From Nevskia sp964451925 (GTDB lineage Bacteria > Pseudomonadota > Gammaproteobacteria > Nevskiales > Nevskiaceae), in contig CAYVKA010000010.1 of assembly GCA_964451925.1 (NCBI GenBank), positions 1-64,000 of the forward strand: a DNA stretch of 64,000 bases. Reading direction: 5' to 3'. Of this stretch, positions 9,365-16,932 are shown in pieces. The translations under genes and the position numbers were made by a program. Each line of letters begins with the position of its first letter. The first letter of the stretch is position 1. The notes beneath the pieces were generated by a model. It was not told the DNA's origin, ran no database searches, and worked only from the letters and a program-made list of their open reading frames with translations.

Positions 9365-9838
9365 TTAGCGCCCCTCTTGTGGGGTGGCGGCGGGCTTGGG
9401 CGGAGGCGCCGTGATTTTGGTCAGCGTGCCGCCCTCCTCCTGGTAATTCTCCACGCCGATGGTCCCGGCAACCTTGAAGCCCTTGGCGGCCAACAGGTCC
9501 GCGGCGACGCCGGCGCGGGCGGCATGGTTGGACACGGTGACGATGGTGCGGTCCTTCGGAATGTAGGCCAGATATTTCTCGAGGTCGCCGGCCTGAATGC
9601 TCAAGTAGGCCGGAAAGCCGCCGATCGTGGTCAACTCGTCCGGCCGCCTGACGTCGATGATCACCAGGGTTTCCGGATGCTGCAATAGGGCGTCGATCTG
9701 GGCGCGGCCAAGCTTGGGGGTTTTGGCCGTGTACGCCGCGGGCGCCGGCGCCGGGCCGGCGGCACCGGACTTCTGGGCGAACGTCATGGGCGAGAATGCC
9801 AGCGCTGCCACGATGACCGCGATCTTGAAAGTCTTCAC
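9365..9838 (-). CDS. Periplasmic rhodanese-like protein lacking cysteine
   Basis: 157 aa with an N-terminal signal peptide (cleavage near TFA-QK). A rhodanese fold follows: LVIIDVRRPDE corresponds to the conserved Asp-Val-Arg start and IVTVSNHAARAG to the active-site loop. At the position of the catalytic Cys (CxxGxR) there is Ser103, and the Gly is replaced as well. The whole protein contains no cysteine, so sulfurtransferase chemistry is not possible. A binding or regulatory role is inferred. Start is GTG at 9838 with AGGAAG 8 bases upstream. A strong sigma-54 promoter lies 39-54 bp upstream of the start codon. It follows the enhancer-binding protein gene by 66 bp. Confidence 0.82.
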   Translation of the reverse strand: MKTFKIAVIVAALAFSPMTFAQKSGAAGPAPAPAAYTAKTPKLGRAQIDALLQHPETLVIIDVRRPDELTTIGGFPAYLSIQAGDLEKYLAYIPKDRTIVTVSNHAARAGVAADLLAAKGFKVAGTIGVENYQEEGGTLTKITAPPPKPAATPQEGR

Positions 9839-9876
9839 GCTATTCGCTTCCTGTTGTTTACGGTTGCGCCCTCCAT

Positions 9877-9892
9877 TGCAGCTGCCGTGCCA
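9877..9892 (-). promoter_or_regulatory. Sigma-54 (-24/-12) promoter of the rhodanese gene
   Basis: On the minus strand the sequence is TGGCACGGCAGCTGCA. It matches the consensus TGGCACG-N4-TTGCA with one mismatch and has exactly 10 bp between GG and GC. The predicted start of transcription is near 9866, leaving a leader of about 28 nt to the GTG. The adjacent gene encodes a sigma-54 activator. Confidence 0.78.
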
Positions 9893-9904
9893 GCGCTTGG
9901 GCGA

Positions 9905-11113
9905 TCAGGTAAGTACTTGTAAACGGTTGAAATTGCCAACATCGGCGGGATGGGGCGCGGACGGCGGCGCTGCGCGCTCCGCAGCAGGCTGCACGCGGCC
10001 TGCTGGGTTCGCAGCAGCCGTTTCATCGCCCGGCTCGGCGCTGTCAGCCGGTTTGTCTCCGAGGTGCCCGTGCTTTTTCAGAAGGGTGCGCAACACGTTG
10101 CGCGAGATGCCGAGCGCCGACGAAGCGCGCACCTGGTTGTAGCGGCTATGGCGGAAGGCCTCGTCGACAATGAGTTTCTCCAGATCGTTGAACAGGTTCT
10201 CCCCCGGCGCGCCGAGCAGGGCCTGTACCGCCGTGGCGATCTGCTCGCGCGGTGTTGCCTTGGATACGCCGCTCGCCGCACCGAGCGCGGCCGGCCCATT
10301 GAGCTTGAGATGCTCCGGCCGGATTTCCTGCTCACGCGCGACCAGCAGCGCGAAGTGCATGACATTCTCGACCTCGCGGATGTTGCCCGGCCAGCTGTAG
10401 CGCTCCAGCACCTCGCGCGCCGCATTGCTGAGCCGCGGCGGCGGCCGCTTCAGGCGCTGGCTGTAGACACCCAGAAAATGCAGCGCGAGCGGCAGGACAT
10501 CACCCGGGCGCTCACGCAACGGCGGCAAACGCAGCTGCGCGATATTGAGCCGGTACATCAGGTCGAGACGGAACAGGCCGGCGGAGACGGCTTCGTTGAG
10601 ATCGACGTTGGTTGCCGCCACCAGGCGGATATCGACCGGGATCGACTTGCGCGAGCCCAGCCGGACCACCTCGCGCTCCTGCAGCACGCGCAGCAACTTG
10701 ACCTGGAGATTCAGCGGCAGGTCACCGATCTCGTCCAGGAACAGCGTGCCGCCGTGGGCCGATTCAAACCAGCCCTCGCGGCGGGTGGTGGCGCCGGTGA
10801 AGGCGCCCTGCTCATGGCCGAACAGCTCGCTCTCGGCCAGTTGCTCGCTGATCGCGCCGCAGTTCACCGCGATAAACGGCCCTTTGCGGCCGCTGCGAAC
10901 GTGGATGTGCCGCGCCAGCAGCTCCTTGCCGGTGCCGGTCTCGCCGATGATCAGCACGGGCGCATCGCTGGGCGCGACGTTTTCCAGATAGCGCTGGATT
11001 TCCTGCGAGACCGGATCGACGAACACCAGCGCCTTGGCACGGATGGTCACCGCTTCCGCGTTCGCCCCATGAAGCTGCAATACCGGGGAATCCCGGTACA
11101 AAGACTCGCGCAT
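9905..11113 (-). CDS. Sigma-54-dependent enhancer-binding protein, no sensor domain
   Basis: 402 aa. Only about 30 residues precede the AAA+ domain, so there is no receiver, GAF or PAS input domain; PspF and SfnR are known examples of this layout. Walker A is GETGTGKE, the sigma-54 contact loop GAFTGA is intact (HEQGAFTGATTRREG), Walker B is GTLFLDEIGDLP and sensor I is RLVAATN. The C-terminus has a Fis-type HTH (VRASSALGISRNVLRTLLKK) followed by an Ala/Pro-rich tail. ATG at 11113 with GGGAG 6 bases upstream. It lies within a cluster having three sigma-54 promoters and is their likely activator. Without a sensor domain, activity is probably set by expression level or a partner protein. Confidence 0.93.
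   Translation of the reverse strand: MRESLYRDSPVLQLHGANAEAVTIRAKALVFVDPVSQEIQRYLENVAPSDAPVLIIGETGTGKELLARHIHVRSGRKGPFIAVNCGAISEQLAESELFGHEQGAFTGATTRREGWFESAHGGTLFLDEIGDLPLNLQVKLLRVLQEREVVRLGSRKSIPVDIRLVAATNVDLNEAVSAGLFRLDLMYRLNIAQLRLPPLRERPGDVLPLALHFLGVYSQRLKRPPPRLSNAAREVLERYSWPGNIREVENVMHFALLVAREQEIRPEHLKLNGPAALGAASGVSKATPREQIATAVQALLGAPGENLFNDLEKLIVDEAFRHSRYNQVRASSALGISRNVLRTLLKKHGHLGDKPADSAEPGDETAAANPAGRVQPAAERAAPPSAPHPADVGNFNRLQVLT
9982..10005. promoter_or_regulatory. Candidate upstream activator site (inverted repeat)
   Basis: CAGCAGGC and GCCTGCTG separated by 8 bp, about 100 bp upstream of the -24 element of the rhodanese promoter, inside the 3' coding part of the activator gene. The same half-site occurs at 16884-16918. 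It could equally be a chance feature of the Ala-rich tail codons. Confidence 0.3.
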
Positions 11114-11437
11114 TGCGTGCTCCCGACTTTTGCGATACCCCATCGCAATTTCCGCGAGCACTGTATGTTGCCGCGCAGCAATCCCCTAATATTTACTATT
11201 ACTATTGATAGTGTCGGGCACGGGCGCGCGGCGGCGGCTTGCGTTTCAATGAAGCGCCGCCCCGACTGGCCCGTTTTCAACAACAATCACGCCGTGTCAA
11301 CAGAACACTGTGCAGTACCCAGCAGCGCGGCGCACCACGGCAGTGCGCGTGCGGCGGGGCGAAAAAACATGCCATCCGCCCCAGCCCGGCCGTTCTAACG
11401 ATAGAAATCCTCACACTTCCCGCGCAGCCGCCCGCGC
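11114..11437. other. Intergenic region between tonB and the sigma-54 activator gene
   Basis: It contains no gene that I can support. An AT-rich patch at about 11183-11213 with short direct repeats of ACTATT is the best place for a sigma-70 promoter of the activator gene. I found no -24/-12 element here. Confidence 0.45.
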
Positions 11438-12148
11438 TCAGCCCAGCGAGAAATTGATCGGCAGCTCGATGGCAAAGTCGGTCGCGTCCGGATGCGCTGC
11501 GGCCGGTATCGCCGGAAACCGGCCGATGCGCCTGAATACCTCGCGGCATTCGCCGTCGAGTGCGCCGAAGCCCGATTTCTTGACCAGCTCGGCGCCCTCG
11601 ATCGCGCCTTCCCGGCTGAAGGTCACACGCACCTTGCACGTGCCCTCCTCGGAATTGCGCTGCGAGCGGACGGGATACTGCACTGACTTCTGAATCAGTG
11701 CTTGCAATGCGTTGTAGTAGTCGCTTGGCACGCTGGTGCCGACGGTGCGCACCGCCGGCGGCGCTGGCGTCGGCGGCTCCACCGGCACCGGCGCGGGCGG
11801 AGGTGTGGCCGGCACGTCCACCGGCGGCGCCGGGGCCTGGCTGACAATCTGCTGTGGCGGCGGCGGCGCCAGCGGATGTGGATGGGGTTGAGGGCGCAGG
11901 ACTTGCTGCTTCGGCGGCGGCGGAGGGGGCGGCGGCGGGGGAGGCGGGGCCAATTCAACCACCGTCAGACGGTGTTTCTCCGGCAGGACACCCAACCCGG
12001 GCCGCACCATGTGCAACAGGTACAGGGCCAGCACCGCATGGAATGCGATGGAGAACACCACACCGACGTTGAGCGGCGGCCGTCCTGGCTTGCGCTGGGG
12101 TGGTCGGCCGTGCAGCACACCGTTATCAACGTTGGCGATGCTGCTCAT
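11438..12148 (-). CDS. TonB-family energy transducer
   Basis: 236 aa. An N-terminal cytoplasmic segment, one membrane helix (about residues 27-47), a Pro-rich periplasmic spacer (an uninterrupted run of 12 Pro plus Pro/Ala/Val repeats) and a C-terminal TonB domain (SVQYPVRSQRNSEEGTCKVRV with the conserved YP, then REGAIEGAELVKKSG). It transmits proton-motive force to outer-membrane receptors. The start overlaps the stop of the upstream 64-aa gene by 4 bp (ATGA), so the two are translationally coupled. It is the last gene of the DUF1549/DUF1553-DUF1501-CHRD run and probably serves the receptor at 20.4 kb. No exbD is visible in the window. Confidence 0.93.
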   Translation of the reverse strand: MSSIANVDNGVLHGRPPQRKPGRPPLNVGVVFSIAFHAVLALYLLHMVRPGLGVLPEKHRLTVVELAPPPPPPPPPPPPKQQVLRPQPHPHPLAPPPPQQIVSQAPAPPVDVPATPPPAPVPVEPPTPAPPAVRTVGTSVPSDYYNALQALIQKSVQYPVRSQRNSEEGTCKVRVTFSREGAIEGAELVKKSGFGALDGECREVFRRIGRFPAIPAAAHPDATDFAIELPINFSLG

Positions 12149-12339
12149 GACCGCCCTCCGGCAGGCGACGCGGCGCGGTTCTTGAGCAAGCGTTCACCGA
12201 TGAAGTCGAACAGCCGATCCAGGGTCACCGACCAGAACCAGGTTGAAAGCAGGATCAGCAGCAGGGCCGAGGCCGACAGCACGACCTGGACGAGCGGGCT
12301 TTCCTGGGACAGCTGATACTGAAGGGAAGCGAGATCCAT
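12145..12339 (-). CDS. Small single-helix membrane protein, ExbB/TolQ N-terminus-like
   Basis: 64 aa. The segment SPLVQVVLSASALLLILLS-TWFWSVTLDRLFD looks like the N-terminal periplasmic stretch and first membrane helix of ExbB/TolQ proteins (compare the known TolQ pattern of short amphipathic start, VV-rich helix, SWxIIxxR). ExbB continues for another 150-200 residues with two more helices, but here the frame ends at a stop that overlaps tonB by 4 bp. Either it is a degenerate ExbB or a free-standing TM1 partner of this TonB. The ATG at 12339 follows the hairpin at 12375. The similarity is by eye and short. Confidence 0.6.
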   Translation of the reverse strand: MDLASLQYQLSQESPLVQVVLSASALLLILLSTWFWSVTLDRLFDFIGERLLKNRAASPAGGRS

Positions 12340-12374
12340 CGGGCAAACTCCGCTGTTGGGGGATGGTCACTGCG

Positions 12375-12402
12375 CTCCGCCGGGCTGCGGCACCCGGCGG
12401 AG
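12375..12402. other. Strong intercistronic hairpin
   Basis: A 10-bp perfect stem (CTCCGCCGGG / CCCGGCGGAG) with an 8-base loop lies between the CHRD stop and the small membrane gene. No T-tract follows on either strand, so it is more likely an mRNA-stabilising or processing hairpin than a terminator. Confidence 0.45.
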
Positions 12403-12410
12403 CCTGGCTC

Positions 12411-12830
12411 TCAGGGCTTGAGTTGGCCGCGGATCTCGCCGCCCTTGTGATCGGCGCTGTGCACGTTCACGTAGAGATTGCCGGCCTGATACGCGGCATA
12501 GTCCTCGTCGCTGAACTTCGATCCGGGCGGCACGGCCCACTGGCTGTCGGACACCTTGGTCAGGGTGATCACCGGCGGCCCTTTCTGGCCCGGCGCACCG
12601 GAGTGAATGTGCGCCACGGTGCCGGTGATGCCCTGGGTGGCAATGCTGCCGCTCACCGTGTGGTCCGCGCCGACCGTGATGTCGCCGCTGCCGCTGGCGG
12701 CGGTCTCGACCGCCGGCGTCTCCAGGGTTCCGCTGAGCTGCACCGCGCTTGCCGCGGCATTGGCTGATGCCAGCGCCATCAGCAACGCCGCGGCGGAAGC
12801 CGTTCCCACCTTCGCAAATCCATGCTTCAT
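12411..12830 (-). CDS. Exported CHRD-domain protein
   Basis: 139 aa. A signal peptide (about residues 1-27, ending ANAAA) is followed by a single CHRD domain, recognised by VQLSGTLETPAVETAASGSG, GTVAHIHSGAPGQKGP and the C-terminal NLYVNVHSADHKGGEIRGQL. The two His-containing motifs (HIHSG, NVHS) are the family signature. CHRD domains occur in chordin and in many bacterial secreted proteins without an assigned function. It is in the same direction as the DUF1501 gene 37 bp upstream and is probably co-transcribed. Confidence 0.9.
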   Translation of the reverse strand: MKHGFAKVGTASAAALLMALASANAAASAVQLSGTLETPAVETAASGSGDITVGADHTVSGSIATQGITGTVAHIHSGAPGQKGPPVITLTKVSDSQWAVPPGSKFSDEDYAAYQAGNLYVNVHSADHKGGEIRGQLKP

Positions 12831-12867
12831 GTTGTGTTTCCTCGATTTGGGTTGTTGACGAAGCGGC

Positions 12868-14310
12868 TCAGGTGATGAGTTCCTTCACCACCGAGCCGTA
12901 GACCACGGTCGGGCGCTCGGAGCGGCCGTTGTTGAGATAGGTCACCTTGAGGTGATCCAGGCCCATCAGGTTGAGCACGGTGGCGTGCAGGTCGTAGGTG
13001 TCAACCGACGCGCCCACCGACTTCAGGCCGATCTCGTCGGTCTGGCCGTAGGTGAAGCCGGCGTTGGAGCCGCCACCTGCCAGCCACTGGGTGTAACCCC
13101 AGGGATTGTGGTCGCGGCCGTTGCCGCTCTCGCCGTAGGAGGTGCGGCCGAACTCCGAGGTCCACACCACCAGCGTGGTGTCGAGCATGCCGCGCGACTT
13201 GAGATCGGCGAGCAGGCCGGCGATCGGCTTGTCCACCATGTGCGCGTTGGCGCCGTGGTTCTTCTCCAGCTCCTTGTGCGCGTCCCAGGAGATTTCCTCG
13301 CCCTGAACATTCACCGGCCCGGTCACCACCTGGATGAAGCGCACGCCACGCTCGGCCAGGCGGCGGGCCTTGAGCAGCACCGCGCCGTAGTCCTTGGTGT
13401 TCGGATCGGAATCGTTCAGCCCGTACAGTTCCCTGGTGGCGTCCGACTCCTTGCTGATGTCCACCGCTTCCGGCGCCGAACCTTGCATGCGGTAAGCCAG
13501 TTCGTAGGAGTTGATGCGCGCCTGCAACTCGGAGTCCTCCGGGTAGCGCGAAGCATTGTGTTGGTTCAGCGCCCGGAGCAGATCCAGGTTGTCACGCTGC
13601 TGCTGCTCGGAGTCGAGCTCGGGTCGGGCCAGGTCGACGATCGGCGAAGGGCCCGGACGGAACGGCGTTCCCTGGTACACAGCCGGCAGGAAGCCCGCGC
13701 TCCAGTTGACCGGACCGGCGCTCGGTTCCTTGGTGCCGCCGTACAGCACCACGTAGGGCGGCAGGTCTGGATTGGCTGCCCCCAGGGCGTAGGTGACCCA
13801 GGCGCCCAGCGTCGGACGCCCCGGATTGAGGTCGCCGGTGTTGAGCTTGAGGATGGAGATGTCGTGAGTAGCGCCGATGGTGGTGCTGGACTTGACGAAG
13901 CACAGCTTGTCGGCGTGCTGCGCCAGATTGGGCAGCAGATCGGAGAACCAGGCCCCGCTCTGGCCATACTGCTTCCAGCTGCGGTTCGAGGTGTACAGCT
14001 TGCCCACCCCGCCCTGGGTGCTGGTCTTGATCCCCTTGAGGAAGGACGCCGGCACTTCCTGGCCGGACAGCTTGATCAGCTCCGGCTTGTAGTCATACAG
14101 GTCTAGCGTGCTGGGGGCGCCGTTCTGGTGCAGCCAGATGATGGTCTTGGCCTTGGCGGGAAAATGCGTGGGTTTGGGCGCCAGGGGATCCAGCAGATCG
14201 GCGGCGCGGGCAACGCCGATGAAGCCCGGCAGCACCGAGCCGACCACCAGGCCGCCCAGTCCCAAGCCGCCCTTGATCAGCAGATCACGACGCGTGGATT
14301 TGATGCTCAT
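12868..14310 (-). CDS. Tat-exported DUF1501 protein
   Basis: 480 aa. The N-terminus SIKSTRRDLLIKGGLGLGG is a twin-arginine signal followed by a hydrophobic stretch ending ARA. The body has DUF1501 (sulfatase/phosphatase-superfamily) landmarks: TIIWLHQNGAPSTLDLYDYK, KSSTTIGATHD, SAGFLPAVYQGTPF, RGVRFIQVVTG, TLVVWTSEFGRTSYGE and GRDHNPWGYTQWLAGGG. ATG at 14310 with GAAGGA 6 bases upstream. DUF1501 proteins are commonly paired with DUF1549/DUF1553 proteins in Planctomycetes and Verrucomicrobia, and the same pairing is seen here 28 bp apart. The biochemical role is not established. Folding in the cytoplasm before export suggests a cofactor or metal. Confidence 0.92.
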   Translation of the reverse strand: MSIKSTRRDLLIKGGLGLGGLVVGSVLPGFIGVARAADLLDPLAPKPTHFPAKAKTIIWLHQNGAPSTLDLYDYKPELIKLSGQEVPASFLKGIKTSTQGGVGKLYTSNRSWKQYGQSGAWFSDLLPNLAQHADKLCFVKSSTTIGATHDISILKLNTGDLNPGRPTLGAWVTYALGAANPDLPPYVVLYGGTKEPSAGPVNWSAGFLPAVYQGTPFRPGPSPIVDLARPELDSEQQQRDNLDLLRALNQHNASRYPEDSELQARINSYELAYRMQGSAPEAVDISKESDATRELYGLNDSDPNTKDYGAVLLKARRLAERGVRFIQVVTGPVNVQGEEISWDAHKELEKNHGANAHMVDKPIAGLLADLKSRGMLDTTLVVWTSEFGRTSYGESGNGRDHNPWGYTQWLAGGGSNAGFTYGQTDEIGLKSVGASVDTYDLHATVLNLMGLDHLKVTYLNNGRSERPTVVYGSVVKELIT

Positions 14311-14338
14311 GTGTATTCCTTCAGTGGCGTTTTTGGGA

Positions 14339-16741
14339 TCAGAATTTGTAGACAAACTCATTGGAGTTGACGACGGTGTGCACCAGATCGACGAACGCCG
14401 CCTGGCGGATCGGGTCGGTGATGGCCAGCACCGGCTGCGGCTTCTCGCCGGGCCTGTAGGCCACCGGCAAGCCGAGAACCAGCTTGCCGTCGCCGGCCTT
14501 CTGGGCAATGACCTTCTGGTGTTCCTGCAGATACTGGTGGATCGTGGCCCTCTCGGTTCTGTCCGGCTTGCGCGCGAACAGCACCTGGTAAAGCAGCGCC
14601 ACCTGATCGGATTCCCCGTCACCCGCCTTGCGCAGAACCTCGCCGGCCAGATCCTGCGACCACTGATAGACGAACTCGTCGTTGTACAAGGTCAGCGCCT
14701 GAAGCGGCGTAGTGGTCACGTTGCGCTTGCTGTGCGCCAGCGAGGGATCGGCCATGTCAAAGGTCGCCAGCATCGGGTAGGCCACGCTGCGGCGCGTGAA
14801 GATGTAGAGGCTGCGCCGGTTCCAGTCGTCCTGGTCCTTGGATACCGTCCATAGCGTGCTGCCGCCGAAATCCTTGCCCGAAGCCAGACCCTTGGGCAGC
14901 GGCGGCAATACACTGGGGCCGCCCACCTTCTCGTTGAGCCGGCCGGAAGCCAGCAACAGGGAATCGCGGATTTCCTCGGCGTCCAGGCGACGGCGCGGGA
15001 AGACGGCCAGCAGCTTGTTCTCGGGGTCCGCCTTGGCCACGTCCTCACGGTAGTCCGAGGACTGGCGGTAGACGCTGGACAGCAGGATCTGGCGGTGCAG
15101 CTTCTTCACGTCCCAGCCGCTTTGCTCGAAGCTGTAGGCCAGGTAGTCCAGCAGCTCGGGGCTGCTCGGCTTCTGGCCGGCGCGGCCGAAATCGCTCACC
15201 GTGGGGACGATGCCAGTGCCGAAGTACTGCGCCCACACGCGATTGACGAACACCCGGGCGGTCAGCGGGTTGTCGGCGCTGGCGATCCACCTGGCCAGCG
15301 CCAGGCGGCGGCCCGAGGAGGTCGCCGTGGGCTGGATGTCCGGCTTCACCTCGCCGGCGATGGCTTCCGGGAACGCAGGCTGCACTTCTTCCAGCGGACG
15401 ATCCTGGGCGCCGCCGAACAGCCTGAACGTCGCCGGCGCATCGGGGTGGCCCAGTTCGTCCATCGCCGTGATCTGGTCTCCGCCAAGCTCGTAGGCGGGC
15501 TTGAGCTTTGCTGACGCCTTCAGCTGCTCCTGCAGCGCCTTGACCTTCTCCCAGCGCTCGCCGTTCTCGGCGGTGTAGGACGGATCGTCCTTGTTCTCGC
15601 CGGTGTATCGGAGGTAGGCGATCTCATCGGCTTCGCCCTCGCTGACATTGGACCAGCGGTGGTTGATCCAGCGATCCAACGCATTCCACTGGCTCTCGGG
15701 CTTGAAGATCGCCTCGCGGCTGTCCGTCAGATAGCGCTCTTTCTGATACTTGATCGCCGCTTCGTGCACCGGCGCCAGAACCGCTTTGAGCTGATCGTGG
15801 ACCGACTTGGTCTCCGCTTCGTATCTGGCCTTGGCCTCCTTGTAGGCCTGCACCTGGGCCGAATCCGGCGCGGCGACGTGCATCTCCTCGCTGGTATTGG
15901 CGAAGAATGCCTGGAACTGGAAGTAGTCCTTCTGGGAGATCCGGTCGAACTTGTGATCATGGCAACGCGCGCATTGCACCGACTGCGCCAGGAATACGGT
16001 GCCAACCGTGTCCGCCATGTCCGTGGTGATCTGATACTTGCGCTGTGTCAGGTCGCGTGCGTTGTAGTTGTCCGGGTAGTTGGCCAGGAACCCGGTGGCG
16101 ATGAGGTCATCGGTGCTGGAATGATCGATTTCGTCACCGGCGATCTGCTCCTTGACGAATTGATCGTAGGGCTTGTTCTGGTTGAAAGCGGTGATCACGT
16201 AGTCGCGATAGCGCCAGGCGTTCGGCCGGGTGGTGTCGTTCTGAAAGCCGGTGCTGTCCGCATAGCGCGCCAGGTCCAGCCAGCGGCGCGCCTGGCGTTC
16301 GCCGTAGTGGGGCGACGACAGCAGGCGGTCCGCCAGCTTCTCGTAGGCATCCGGCGAATCATCGTCGACGAAAGCCTGCACCTGCTCGGGGGTCGGTATC
16401 ACACCCCACACGTCCAGCGTGGCGCGGCGGATGTAAGCGGCGCGCCCGGCGGCGCGCGAGGGCTTGATGTCCTGGGCTTCCAGCCTGGCCAGCACGAAAG
16501 CGTCGATTGGCGTACGCACCCAGTCCGTGTCCTTCACCACGGGCACGGCCTGTTCCTGGACCGGCTGGTACGACCACCACCTCCTCGACTTCGGAGCTGC
16601 CACCTCCGCCGCCGGCTGCGCCGGAGCGGGGCCCGCCGCAACCGCTGCAGCCGCCGGCGCTGCATCCTCGGCCGGCACGCCTGCGCTGAGCGTCAGCCCC
16701 AGGCCGAGCCAGAAAGTCAGTACTGCCTGCTTCTTCCTCAT
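14339..16741 (-). CDS. DUF1549/DUF1553 (PSCyt2-PSD1) secreted protein
   Basis: 800 aa with signal peptide (cleavage around VPAED). The first half is DUF1549 (RTPIDAFVLARLEAQDIKPS, YIRRATLDVWGVIPTPEQV, RRWLDLARYADSTGFQND) and contains C257ARCH, a CxxCH that could bind haem c. The second half is DUF1553 (LALARWIASADNPLTARVFV, RVWAQYFGTGIVPTVSDFG, LDAEEIRDSLLLASGRLNE, TPLQALTLYNDEFVY). The separate PSCyt1 cytochrome domain found in many planctomycete homologues is absent. A sigma-54 promoter lies 58-73 bp upstream of the start. First gene of a run ending with tonB. Function of this family is unknown; a role in periplasmic oxidation or polymer breakdown is only inferred. Confidence 0.92.
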   Translation of the reverse strand: MRKKQAVLTFWLGLGLTLSAGVPAEDAAPAAAAVAAGPAPAQPAAEVAAPKSRRWWSYQPVQEQAVPVVKDTDWVRTPIDAFVLARLEAQDIKPSRAAGRAAYIRRATLDVWGVIPTPEQVQAFVDDDSPDAYEKLADRLLSSPHYGERQARRWLDLARYADSTGFQNDTTRPNAWRYRDYVITAFNQNKPYDQFVKEQIAGDEIDHSSTDDLIATGFLANYPDNYNARDLTQRKYQITTDMADTVGTVFLAQSVQCARCHDHKFDRISQKDYFQFQAFFANTSEEMHVAAPDSAQVQAYKEAKARYEAETKSVHDQLKAVLAPVHEAAIKYQKERYLTDSREAIFKPESQWNALDRWINHRWSNVSEGEADEIAYLRYTGENKDDPSYTAENGERWEKVKALQEQLKASAKLKPAYELGGDQITAMDELGHPDAPATFRLFGGAQDRPLEEVQPAFPEAIAGEVKPDIQPTATSSGRRLALARWIASADNPLTARVFVNRVWAQYFGTGIVPTVSDFGRAGQKPSSPELLDYLAYSFEQSGWDVKKLHRQILLSSVYRQSSDYREDVAKADPENKLLAVFPRRRLDAEEIRDSLLLASGRLNEKVGGPSVLPPLPKGLASGKDFGGSTLWTVSKDQDDWNRRSLYIFTRRSVAYPMLATFDMADPSLAHSKRNVTTTPLQALTLYNDEFVYQWSQDLAGEVLRKAGDGESDQVALLYQVLFARKPDRTERATIHQYLQEHQKVIAQKAGDGKLVLGLPVAYRPGEKPQPVLAITDPIRQAAFVDLVHTVVNSNEFVYKF

Positions 16742-16798
16742 CGATGTTTCCCTAGATTCAGATCGAAAAGCGTTGCACTCGCGCCGCCCGAGCCCTGT

Positions 16799-16814
16799 TG
16801 CAATCGCCGAGCCA
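16799..16814 (-). promoter_or_regulatory. Sigma-54 (-24/-12) promoter of the DUF1549/DUF1553 operon
   Basis: The minus strand reads TGGCTCGGCGATTGCA, one mismatch from the -24/-12 consensus, with 10 bp between GG and GC. The expected transcription start is near 16788, giving a leader of about 47 nt with an AGGGAAA ribosome-binding site before the ATG at 16741. Confidence 0.78.
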
Positions 16815-16883
16815 TCCGCTTGTGGCGTCCAAGTGATTGTTTTGATGGATGTTGCTCGCGGCGCGCAGCCCCTGGGTTGTGGA

Positions 16884-16918
16884 CTTTGCAGCAGGCCGGG
16901 CGACAGCCTGCTGCAAAG
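16884..16918 (-). terminator. 13-bp inverted repeat: terminator-like hairpin or activator site
   Basis: Perfect 13-bp arms (CTTTGCAGCAGGC / GCCTGCTGCAAAG) around a 9-base loop, 15 bp after the MBL-hydrolase stop. There is no T-tract. It lies about 88 bp upstream of the -24 element at 16813 and shares its half-site with the repeat at 9982-10005, so it may instead be the binding site of the sigma-54 activator. Confidence 0.5.
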
Positions 16919-16932
16919 CCGACAGCGTCGTC

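Noticed and set aside
9961..10020. CRISPR-like short repeats (CAGCAG units)
   Set aside because: The units are part of Ala-rich codons and inverted, not regular direct repeats with spacers.
16884..16918. Classical intrinsic terminator of the MBL operon
   Set aside because: The stem is strong but no T-tract follows, so I list it only as terminator-like and also as a possible activator site.
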